A stretch of DNA of 64,000 nucleotides from Paraspadella gotoi. Taxonomy: Eukaryota > Chaetognatha. Below are positions 48,594-58,178 of the stretch, in pieces. The stretch spans positions 8,622,908-8,686,907 of the forward strand of contig CM119263.1 of NCBI GenBank assembly GCA_051294375.1, read 5' to 3'. The notes under the pieces are model-generated. The model saw nothing but the letters and a program-made list of their open reading frames with translations. It was not told the origin of the DNA and searched no databases. Numbering within the stretch: the first letter of the stretch is position 1; each line of letters begins with the position of its first letter. The position numbers and the translations under genes were made by a program.

Positions 48594-49748
48594 TCAAGGA
48601 GTCATTGCAATGCAGACTTCTGCCTCCGGTGTCATGTTCTCCAAGAGCTTAAACGCCTCTTGCAGATGGTTGAAGGCCTTGGAAAGTTCCGAGGGCTCCA
48701 CCCGGTTCAGGCAGTGTTTCTCGTGATGAATCCTGGTAAAGTACGTTATTAACGTGTTATTATATGGGTAAACGGGAATTTGAGACTTTTAATTTTTTTC
48801 AAGCTAGAGTCTAGATATTTAAAGCTAAATATACTGACATATGACATTGGATTCCCGATCTGAAGATGGAACAAGTGTTAGTTCCATCTTTAATTCCGTC
48901 CACCCAGTCGAAGACGCAGTAATCATCGGCTCTGAGGTTATCGCCGCAGCTGTCCTTGTCTGAACAAGGAGAAAACCAAGTAAACTTTCGAGCTCATACT
49001 AAATTAGTAGTATTACTCATTCAGAATCGTTTTCGGAAATCGAAATCTGGACGAAAAAACCAACCATTTTGTGTGACGGTGTAAGCGTGTTCCGAGTCAA
49101 TGCCCGTTTTGTCTTCTTCCAAAAGGGGACATCTTCCGCTAAGTCTGAGTTAGATCGAAATGATTGCATTGTTTAAAAATATATTTTAAAATAGTCCTGA
49201 CCCTAGGTTGAATTAGTTTTGCAACTACCATCAAAGATGAATTCTCGAGTAACCGTCGAAGAATGGTCCTACCTGTGATAATAGCCGCCGACCCTGGCCA
49301 CCGTTCGCAAGACGTTCAGCGTGTCAGACTCGAACCTCGCCGAATACGTTTCGATGTATTGAATGAAATTACGGTAGAGGTCGCAAATTTGCAACATGAA
49401 TTCTGAGGGTGAAACGTTGAGAATCGGCGACGGAAGTATTTTTTAGGTTTTTATCTATTCACTGTGTACTACACAGTGTGTAGCGTGTACCGTCTCGATT
49501 TTTGCTGAAATCTATATCCTTGATCGTCGACGCGAGGCCCAGCGTCACTTCTTTCATCAGTTCGGCGCCTTTGTCGTTCCCGCGGACCTCTTCGCACTGC
49601 GACCACGCAATCGAAGGTGCGGGGACAACCAACGAAACAAATGGAACAATTCATGGTTGCCACAATGTATCCATTTTGTAATAAATGGCAATTTTCATTT
49701 TACCTGCGCGACGACCACCATCGCCAAGAAAACAAGTAATGTCTTCAT
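48594..49748 (-). CDS. Secreted Cys-rich protein of unknown family (204 aa)
   Basis: Six exons (49748-49704, 49596-49491, 49402-49273, 49138-49065, 48959-48839, 48732-48594) join with consistent phases (0, 1, 2, 1, 2). The signal peptide MKTLLVFLAMVVVAQ is exactly exon 1. The mature protein has a helical N-terminal half (KGAELMKEVTLGLASTIKD; MLQICDLYRNFIQYIETYSA) and a Cys-rich second half (GRCPLL, DSCGDN, DYCVFDW, TCSIF, QCHM, HCLN, EVCIAM). Eight or nine Cys in the mature protein suggest a disulfide-stabilised extracellular fold. Every internal exon boundary lies between secondary-structure-like blocks and all introns are short (48-260 bases or so). I do not recognise the family. A role as a secreted signalling, cuticle or defence protein is possible but not shown. 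Confidence 0.75.
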
Positions 49749-51370
49749 CTTGGTAATAAAAATTTATATTTTTTTTGTACTGCAAGCTAGTTTTGTTCTT
49801 TAGGTTTCTATATATTTTTAATTTGTTTAGGCTTTTCGAGTCACGAGATTTCGCTGTTTCGGATTCAAGGGTCAAAACCTTTAAAACTGAAGGCCTCAAA
49901 GGTCGCGTCCCCGGGCGATAAGCGTCGCGATTTCGATCAGGGTAGATATTTTTCAATGAATTTTTGAGGAAAAAATTTTTTTTTTTGGAATGACTTTTTA
50001 AAATTATTAATATCTCATCCAGGAAAATGAAATTTAAAAATAATTTACTTGTAAAGTTGCTAGTTTTTACTATTTTTTTAAAACTCATATTCTTAAATAA
50101 AAATGCACTAAAAAAAACGCTGTATGAAAAAATAAAATAATAACTATTACTCAATGTTTGCATCTTAATCTTTAATGGCGGCATTTGAAATTTAAAAACC
50201 CCTTGCTATACTCAGTACCGCAGATCGAGCGAATCCTAATCGTATTACTTAATTTCTATTCTCTTCCTTTCTTCCTCTCTCTTTCGCCTCTATAACCCTC
50301 AAAGGTTCTTTCTTTAATTCAATATAAATTTAAGGTTAATCCAATATGATCAAACTCGAGACTGCGGGTTTAACTTCGTAACCAATGTTTTACTGACTTT
50401 ATTTATTAATTCGAGAGTGAGAAAAAGAAAGGGCCAGTAGGCAATCTAAATGTTTGCGTCTTTCTACAAAATAAACATTTTGGCGAAAAAGCCTTTTTTC
50501 TTGTGAAACGAAAAAAACATATGATCTTTAAATGCGAGCTCGCTTTTACAACCATCGTTTTAGTCTCCAGTCGATGCATCTTAAATTGAAAGTTTCCTCT
50601 TACTGCAAAGATGCACTCAGTCACCGAGTACAAGTGTGTGCGTGTTTACCGTATACCTCACTTACACTCCATTAACTAGAAACTTTAGACATCTAAGGCA
50701 TTTTTGACATCCATAGTGTTCTTGACATCTAAGCCCAAGGTAAAGGCCGATTTCTCTAACCTAACTTAGATTGATAGAAAAGATTAAAATAGAGAGAGAG
50801 AGAAAGAGAAAGTGAGAGAGGGAGAACCGAATACGATCGCCAGAAAATATTTTTTTCTTTTTTTCAATTTCTTTATATATAGTGTAGATTGTGTAGTGAA
50901 GAAGGATTAAAAACCTTATTTGCATATTGTAGTTTATTATTCAAATAAATTATAAAAATTTCATGGTTAACCGGAATAGAGTTGAGACACGAAAAAAAAA
51001 AATCGATATATGAGAATTCATTAAAATCGATTAACTTTCAGAAACGAAAACAGTAAAACCTTTTAAGGTATTAAACTTTAAATTCAAAGAAAGACGTCAT
51101 CCGTCAAAACTAAGCATGCGCCGTCTTTTTTAGAAATTTTTGATTTGTAGATTAATAGAAATAAAAAGAAAGAAACAACTAACCTATGGGGTTAATAGAA
51201 TAGCAATGCTGTTAAATTCGAAGGCATCCGTCCGCAGATTATTAATAAATACCAAAAAATAGTGGAAACTGTATAGGCAAAGTTTTTTTGCTCCAAATAA
51301 AAGTTCAAGAAGTGAAAAGAAACCTAACCCATTCGCCGCATAAATCTCCAAACGCCTTCGACTCGTCGAA
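49749..51370. other. Intergenic, no gene supported
   Basis: AT-rich. It should contain the promoter of the secreted Cys-rich gene (just right of 49748). 50790-50822 is GA-rich. The open frames at 49651-50184 and 50406-50633 (minus) have no splice context or recognisable motif. Confidence 0.5.
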
Positions 51371-51390
51371 AAGGTAAGTTACCCTTACCT

Positions 51391-51640
51391 CTCGTGGAGC
51401 GAAACACGAGACTTCGATCGATTTCGTCTATCGCGTCGTTATCGTCGTCGTTATCGTCGTCGTTTCGTTGTCGCCGTCGTCGAAAGCTTCCTCACCTGAT
51501 CCTTACTTTCCGGCGCGCTCTCTTCGGTCGTCGTCGTCTTCGTCGTCGTCGTCTTCGTCGTCGTCGTCGTCGTCTTCCTCGTCGTCATCGTTGCTTCGCT
51601 ATCCGTTTTCACTTCCGTTGAAATCGAAAACGCTAAACGT
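51391..51640 (-). CDS. Thr-rich exon pair of an unidentified gene (partial)
   Basis: On the minus strand, an open segment from an acceptor-like TTTAG near 51634 to GATCAG|gtgagg at 51494 encodes KTTTTTTKTTTTKTTTTEES from (ACG)n, followed after a ~60-base intron by a short exon (TKSIEVSCFAPRE) ending in gtaagg at 51391. Phases fit. It resembles the Thr-rich ectodomain stalks of the other membrane proteins here. No start, stop or domain was found, and simple repeats of this kind can be open by chance. Confidence 0.25.
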
Positions 51641-51771
51641 CATTGCGAAATAATTTAGACGCAAACTAAAGAAGAAAAAAAAACTACATAGGTAGAACAA
51701 TAAAATCATTGAGATAAACATAAAACTTTTAAAACAAATTTATTTACAGTCCACCGGTTGAAAATGAATTT

Positions 51772-52179
51772 TTAGTCGTCATTTATTCCACCCTTGCCGA
51801 GTCGCTGACGGCCACTCCATCGCAGCTTTATTCGCACGCAAGTTTGCCCGGGACCGTATCGCTCCGCGCACGTGGCTACGTCAGCTTTTTTATTTTCTGC
51901 GTGCGCACTCTTTCGTATCCTTCGCGTCCCTGTCGTTTGGCAGTGAAGCTTCGTTGTTAACTTATACAAAATAGTCGCAGTTTGCGGAGGCGGCGGAAAA
52001 TTGGAGGCTAATTGTCTCGATCGTCTCTCTCTCGCTCGCGATACAGGTCGAGGAAAAAAGAAAGTGAGCGAGACCCAGAAAAAAAAAAACAACAGAAAAT
52101 AGGACCCAGGAAAGACGATATGACACCGGAAATGGATTGGCGCCCGATTTTTGTTGCGCATTTTTGTTGGTGGATTCAA
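51772..52179 (-). CDS. Unsupported minus-strand open frame (135 aa)
   Basis: An uninterrupted frame with an ATG, a hydrophobic stretch (YFLLFFFFWVSLTFFF) and a basic Cys-containing tail (ATCAERYGPGQTCVRIKL). It overlaps the first exon of the plus-strand Ser-rich gene. No splice sites or family support it, so it may be a chance frame. Confidence 0.2.
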   Translation of the reverse strand: MNPPTKMRNKNRAPIHFRCHIVFPGSYFLLFFFFWVSLTFFFPRPVSRARERRSRQLASNFPPPPQTATILYKLTTKLHCQTTGTRRIRKSAHAENKKADVATCAERYGPGQTCVRIKLRWSGRQRLGKGGINDD

Positions 52180-52546
52180 CTTTCCTCCGCTGCATCACAT
52201 TCGAGAAGGACGACGCTTGGGTGAGTTGACATTGGCTCGTTGTTTTTTCTTCTTTCCTTTATTTTTTCTTTCCTTTTTTTCTTTCTTTACGTCCTTCCTT
52301 CCTTCCTTCCTTCCTTTCCTTTCTTTCCTTCTTTTCTTCTTTTCCTTCCTTCCTTCCTCTTCCTTCCTTTCCTTCTTCCTTTTCCTTTCCTTCCTTTCCT
52401 TCCTTCCTTTCTTTCCTTTCCTTCCTTTTCCTTTCCCTTCCTTTTTCCTTTCCTTCCTTTTCTTCCTTTCCATCCTTCCTTTCTTTTTTTTTTCATTCAC
52501 TCCTTTTTCTAACAACCAACATTTTCTTATCAACCTTTACTTCCTC

Positions 52547-52625
<79 letters not shown>

Positions 52626-52730
52626 GCTCTCTCTCCTCTCTCTCTCAGGTTAAACAAACTGGAAAGGTTCCTGATACCATCTTCCGCCTCGTCGCCGTCG
52701 TCGTCGTCGTCGTCGTCATCTTCGTCGCCA

Positions 52731-52766
<36 letters not shown>

Positions 52767-52950
52767 ACGCAATCGATGAAATCGATGCCGACTTTGGGTC
52801 GAGATTCGGATTGGGAGCAAAATATCAACAAATCCGGCAGCCAACTCAATCGATCAGGTGAACAAACTCGTTATATATGACATTTATCTGTTTTTTTTGT
52901 CTTTGTTATTTGTCCTAATTTTAATAATTTATCTTTTTTATATTTTATCG

Positions 52951-53036
<86 letters not shown>

Positions 53037-53830
53037 ATAACTATCTATCTATCTAAACTATTTAGTCTCCGGTAAATTTAAAATATCTTAGATTCCGATG
53101 ACGGGCATCCAACGGGAACTGACGATCAAGAGAAAGCTAGAAATATGAAGATTCAACATTTACAAGTGATAAAGGTGATTGATTTTAATTAGATAATAGC
53201 TATAATTTTTAGTTAACACATTGATCTTTTGTTTACTTCTATCCCCAGGCTATCGTTTTGATCGTCATCGTCGTCGTCCTCATTCTTTCAACCTGCAAGA
53301 TTTTGTTCGGCCAAGTGAGTCTTTGGCACGAGTCACTTCCGGCGGAAGATATTGCCTAATTTCAATATTCTAAGTTTAATTTTATTTTCGAATACATTTT
53401 TTTTTACTCTTTAAATTTCCTTTTGAATACTGATTTTTTTTTGTTTTTGGAAAGGCCTCCTAAAAAAGGTGAAATTTTGACTCATGAATTTCTAAGAAAG
53501 GCGGTTAAATTTGGCCTTGTTTTACTTCTCTTTTTTCTCTCGTCTTGACTTTTCTTCTCGCGGCTTTTTTTTTTCAAAATCTCCTTTTCTCTTCTTTTTA
53601 ATTTTTTCATTTTTTTCTCTTCGCTTCTTTATCTTTTTCCCGTAGAAAGTTAAAATTTTAAAACATAAGTTTTAACGAATATTTATGTTTATGATTGAAT
53701 TGTTATGTATATCTCAAAATCAAAGGATGAATTAAAATCAAATTTTATTTTATTTTTCTATTCTTACCTTCAGACTCTAAAATATCAAGTGGAAACAGCA
53801 AGTATGGAAGAACTGGAGCATTGGACTTAG
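52120..53830 (+). CDS. Ser-rich type I membrane protein of unknown family (171 aa)
   Basis: Five exons (52120-52220, 52649-52857, 53092-53174, 53249-53314, 53774-53830) join in frame with phases 2, 1, 0, 0. Exon 1 encodes an N-terminal signal-like segment (WRPIFVAHFCWWIQLSSAA). Exon 2 is dominated by Ser runs from a (TCG)n repeat, followed by DSDWEQNINKSGS. Exon 3 is polar. Exon 4 is exactly a transmembrane helix (AIVLIVIVVVLILSTC) and exon 5 a short cytoplasmic tail ending EELEHWT. The Ser-rich stalk could be O-glycosylated, as in mucin-like surface proteins; this is inference. An in-frame ATG at 52012 exists, but starting at 52120 puts the hydrophobic segment at the N-terminus. A polyadenylation signal AATAAA is at 53995-54000. 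Confidence 0.65.
52265..52500 (+). repeat. Polypyrimidine (TTCC)n tract
   Basis: About 230 bases almost entirely of T and C (TTCC, TTTCC units) in intron 1 of the Ser-rich gene, followed by (CT)n at 52549-52647 that runs into the exon 2 acceptor CTCAG. Confidence 0.9.
52951..53055 (+). repeat. (ATCT)n microsatellite
   Basis: About 25 tetranucleotide units in intron 2 of the Ser-rich membrane protein gene, with one interruption (ATATAACTATC) near 53036. Confidence 0.95.
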
Positions 53831-54950
53831 TTTTTCTTCTATCCTTTTAACTGAATTTTGCTCACGTGAAAGTCAATCGCAGCAATTGTCCAAGTTGCAC
53901 GCAAAGTGCGCACTGAGCAACAACAGTGCTCATTCAACTTTTTGCCATAAGATTTTACAGATCTTTCCTGGGTTCCATCAGCCTTATGAATCAAAATAAA
54001 ATAAAGCCTTTGTCTCACATTTTCGGCGAGATCTACTAAATCTCACGGTTAACCGGTCACAGTACACAGAACGCACACTTTTCTTTCCTGTTGTGAACCT
54101 TTGCATGATCTATGATACGCAACACGCATGGATGTACTATTGAAAAACCGCGACGCCTTGCTACTTGAAAAAGCGATTAGCCCGTCGTAACTCGCACAGT
54201 TCTTGCTTGAGGTCGAGTCTTGGTGCCCTGTTTTATTGTCGCAAAGAATGCAATTGCAAAGTTTTTTAAAGGTCGCTGACATTAACGTGAAGCGTAGAGT
54301 TTGGGTTATTTAAAGTTCAAAAAGTTATAACCAGAGATAGTTCAATTTTCAATCTTTCACTTTTCCTAAAACTTGGTTGCTGATTAAAATATTGATTTTT
54401 TCAGTCGAATATAGTTCTAAGTTTTCTTATTTTTCTTTTTTTTTTGCCCTATTAGGCCTAACTGATTTTGTATAGATTTTTGATACTACTTTATTTAAAC
54501 CTACTGTCTTATTTGATTGATTGATTGAGTAATTGTTTAATTTATTAATTTTATCACGCATAAGTAAACGACACAAAATGTTGGTTCCCTTTTATAGTTT
54601 ATACATAATTGCTTTAAAATATTTATTAAAAATGTTATTAAATAAACAGTTTTAATGATTTAAAGAGGTGATTACTTACTTTTCGAAGCATTAATTAAAA
54701 TATATAAAATAGCTTTATATATATTTATATTTATATATAGTATATAAACGAAAAATCTATCCGACTTACTGAATAGTTTTTATGAAGTAAGGAGACCGGA
54801 TTCGCTCGACTAAATCATAGAGACAAGAGATGCTGCTAACTCAAGGTAACACGGTTGCCAAGGAAACCTTCGGTTGCCAAGGTCGGGACGAGACTAAGTC
54901 GATTGGAAATAATCACCTCTTCGCCAAGAAAGTTGCGCGTCACATGAACG
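53831..54950. other. Spacer between convergent genes
   Basis: Holds the 3' UTRs of the two flanking genes. AT-rich from 54300 to 54780. No gene is supported; the minus-strand frame at 54049-54282 lacks any context. Confidence 0.5.
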
Positions 54951-56444
54951 TCACATGAACGATTCCGACAGAAAAGGAATCTCGACCACATCCGGATAAT
55001 TTCCTGCTTCTGGATCGAGATTGTTTCCCAGCGTCGAGTCCTGCCGACTTTTTAGCGGCGCCAACTGGGAATCGTTCCGCCGAACCTTCGGTCCCTTGGG
55101 AGATCGTTCAAGACGACGAACGAAAAGGATGACGATGATTACCCCGACGACGACGACGACGACGACGACGGCGATGACGAGGCTGAAAACTACGATGGTT
55201 GCGTTCATCCGTTTGTGCTCGGTTTTGTCGTCTTCGATTATATTTTTCGTCGTCGTCGTCTTCGTCGTCGTCTTCGTGGCGATCGTCGTCGTCCTCACTT
55301 CCGCCTCGCAAGACCTTACCCTCCTCCCTTCAGCCGCGACCGACCTCGACCTCACCTCCCTCTCTTCCCCTCTTCCTCCCCATCCTTCTCCTCGTCTCGC
55401 CGCTGCCAACCTGAATCTTGCGACGCCGCTTCCCTCCTCCAACCGGCGCCGCGGAACCAGAATCGACGCCGTTACTTCGTCGACGCGAGGAATGCCGGCG
55501 TCAGCGGCGCGGAACCTGAAGGCGCCGCGCCATCTCGCGGCGACGCCGTTGGCGTCGGTTCCGCAGTTGGCTTCGCAATGGGGGAAAAAGTCGCTGACGA
55601 CGACCCACAAGGACGAAGAGTCGTCGTCGTCATGGCAACCGACGAGGCAGAGCTCGAGCCAGACGTCGTAGTCTCCCAGAGAATCTGAGATCGGGAATCG
55701 GAGTTCGATATGATTTGAGAAGTTACAATAAAAATTTTTAAATAGTTATTATTAAATAGAAAAAAATGTTTCTTTTTGTATAACGGAGTAAGATTGATGT
55801 AGCACGTTTGCAACGCTTGAGAAAAACTAACAGCACGAATAATTACTGTTATTTTTCTCTCATTTTTACGTGTGTCATATTTGTGTGATATATTTTGACA
55901 ATTACAAAATAGAATTTCATTACAATTTAATGAACAGCTTCACATCAATCGAACACAAAATATTATGCCCGACGGTTTTAATTTGCTTTGATTTAGAGCA
56001 GGAAATTGTAAAAGGCGTTTCCATCCGAAAGGTAAAAATAATTTAATCAATCATCAAAAACGAATTTAATAAGGAAAATAATTTTTAAAAAACGTAATGT
56101 AAGTAAGGTCACTAACCGACCTTAGTCGGGTTGATAACATTCCATTCGGCGAAACCAAGACCGAAAGAGTTGTCGTTGTTGTCGTGGTTTTTCCCGTCGA
56201 ATACCTTGCTCCAAAAAGAATGGAGCATCACTTTTAACTCACCTCGTCCGTCTCTCTCTAAAGCGACGCCGACGTCAACGACCAAAGGAAAGGAATTGTT
56301 AAGAGTCTCGTTGGGAAGTCGATTGCAGCTGCATCGAGAAAAGAAGGGTAAGTCGGTGAGGGATAAGGAGGAGGAGAGAGGAAGAGAGAGGAGGAAGAAG
56401 ACTGGAAGATCGAGAGTCGAAATGTTCAAACGAATGACGATCAT
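54951..56444 (-). CDS. Type I receptor-like membrane protein of unknown family (353 aa)
   Basis: Two exons, 56444-56117 and 55684-54951, join in phase 1. The start MIVIRLNISTLDLPVFFLLS gives a signal peptide. The ectodomain begins with a Cys pair and a glycosylation site (CSCNRLPNET), continues as a beta-rich region (LKVMLHSFWSKVFDG; GLGFAEWNVINPTK), then DVWLELCLVGC and FFPHCEANCG, suggesting further disulfides. A basic Arg-rich region and a Thr/Lys stalk (TTTIATKTTTKTTTTK) precede the transmembrane helix with a run of nine Val ([17 protein letters not shown]-like, 55200-55140), encoded by a GTC repeat. The cytoplasmic tail of about 60 residues is Ser/Pro/Arg-rich and ends FLSESFM. The plus strand is also open here, but only this strand gives a signal peptide, transmembrane helix and coherent splicing. 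Ligand and family are unknown. Confidence 0.7.
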
Positions 56445-58178
56445 TGTTATCCTTTTGTTATCGCCATTGGATCCTTTTTGTTAGATATTTATTTTAATTG
56501 TCGACGTATCTCTTTCGAGATATTCCTGGTTCCTGTTGTAGATATTTTTTTGTTTTGAATATTTTGATAATGGAGTGTCGTGTAGTTAGTAGAATAATAC
56601 AAATTTTTTTAACTTGTCGAATTTATCTTTATAGTTTGTAACTTTGTACGAAATGAAAAAAAAAACAAACAAAGAAAACGAAAAACTAGGAAGTAAGAAA
56701 ATAAAATAAAGTTCCCTTCGGACATATGAAATATCATGAAATAAATAATGAAATATCATGCTTCGATCGTTTAACCGTTAAAGTGGAAACCTGTTTATCA
56801 ATGATGACTCAGCGAAAATTTTTAAAAGTTTTAAAGCTAATTATACTTATTTAATCAAACTGAACTTTTTGCATTTATCTTCCATTATAATCATGTTTTC
56901 TTTTATTAATGCGAGTTTTTCTTTAAGACAAACGTTTCGTTTTACTTCTAGCTTAGTTAGCATGAGTTTCGAATTATACAAAAAAATGAAATCCAAAATC
57001 TTTTCGAAAATAATTTTAATCAACCTGTGAAATTAAAAAACAGACATAGTTCTCTTTGTGTGCAAACAATGCTTTTAAAGGGTGAATTCGGGGTGTTCTG
57101 TTTTAAAATCGACTGAAAGGTATCGATTAAGTTAATTAAATTACATTCAATTGATACAATTTACATTAAAAAAAGGCGAAGATCGACGAAGTGACACGTG
57201 ATACTAGTGACGAGTAAAATCGGTGATAATCGTTAATTTTTGTGATATGTGATAGCGGTGACGATTCATATCATTGACAACTGATAGAAGATCAAAAGTG
57301 AAGCCGTGATTTTCTGCTTTTTATCTTCGCGAAATTCACAACCATTTAAAAGTCACGAGCATCATGAAAAAAATTATTAAAAAGATAAAAAATTGTGTGC
57401 GTTGTTCGGTAACTTTGGACAAAAAAAATGTACATTGTGAGGTAGGGAAAGAAAACAATAGATTTCAAGCATTCTCGCTGAGCTTGAATAGCATGCTTTA
57501 ACCGGCCTCCAACAGATTAAGCTCTTGGGTATTCATCGTAAGTTTACAAAATAGAAAAAAAAAAAAAAAAACTGGATGAAAAAATGCGAAAGACTGAAAC
57601 AAAAAATGAATACATATTGATTTGATTTATGTATGTATAAAAAGATTATCATAATTAGGAGAGACGTCATATTTTTTTCTTACTCTCACCGAATTTAAAA
57701 TTTGAGAACTTTTTTTAAAATTGAAATGTTACGTTCAATTGTTTTACTTAAATAGGTTCGTGTCATTTTTTTTGGGCTGTGCGGGGTTCCACGTATTATT
57801 TTTTTTCTATTCACGTCTGAATAATCTTCTTTTTAAGCTTTTTTCGAGGTGTGCTTAAAAGACCCCCCTTCAACAATTCTCCAACGTTGTCGACTTCTTG
57901 ATATTTTTGGGGGAACTCTTTGTTACCTTATAACCTCGAGCTTTACTAAATTACATATCTTTTTGTCCCGCTCGCGCAGGATCATAATTACTTAGTGTCC
58001 AAAAAAGTTAAAAAAGTTCTTTTTTAAACTTAATTTTGCTCCGTAGTACTAATTTTTTTCTGATAACTTCCACTATCCAACACCACACCATATTCTTAGC
58101 GTCTCTCAATCTTTCTCAACTTCATATCTTCAACTTGCCAACTTTGCTCCGTTTATCCTCTTCCTCCTCATCCCCTCC
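56445..58178. other. Intergenic, AT-rich, no gene seen
   Basis: Only short open frames without splice support. Several poly-A and poly-T runs. The promoter of the receptor-like gene should lie just right of 56444. Confidence 0.6.

Noticed and set aside
52195-52533. Lys/Arg/Gly-rich minus-strand frame
   Set aside because: Reverse complement of the intronic (TTCC)n tract.
55021-55671. Plus-strand frame of 216 residues
   Set aside because: It mirrors the second exon of the minus-strand receptor-like gene; it lacks a signal, domains and splice sites, whereas the minus strand has a coherent topology.
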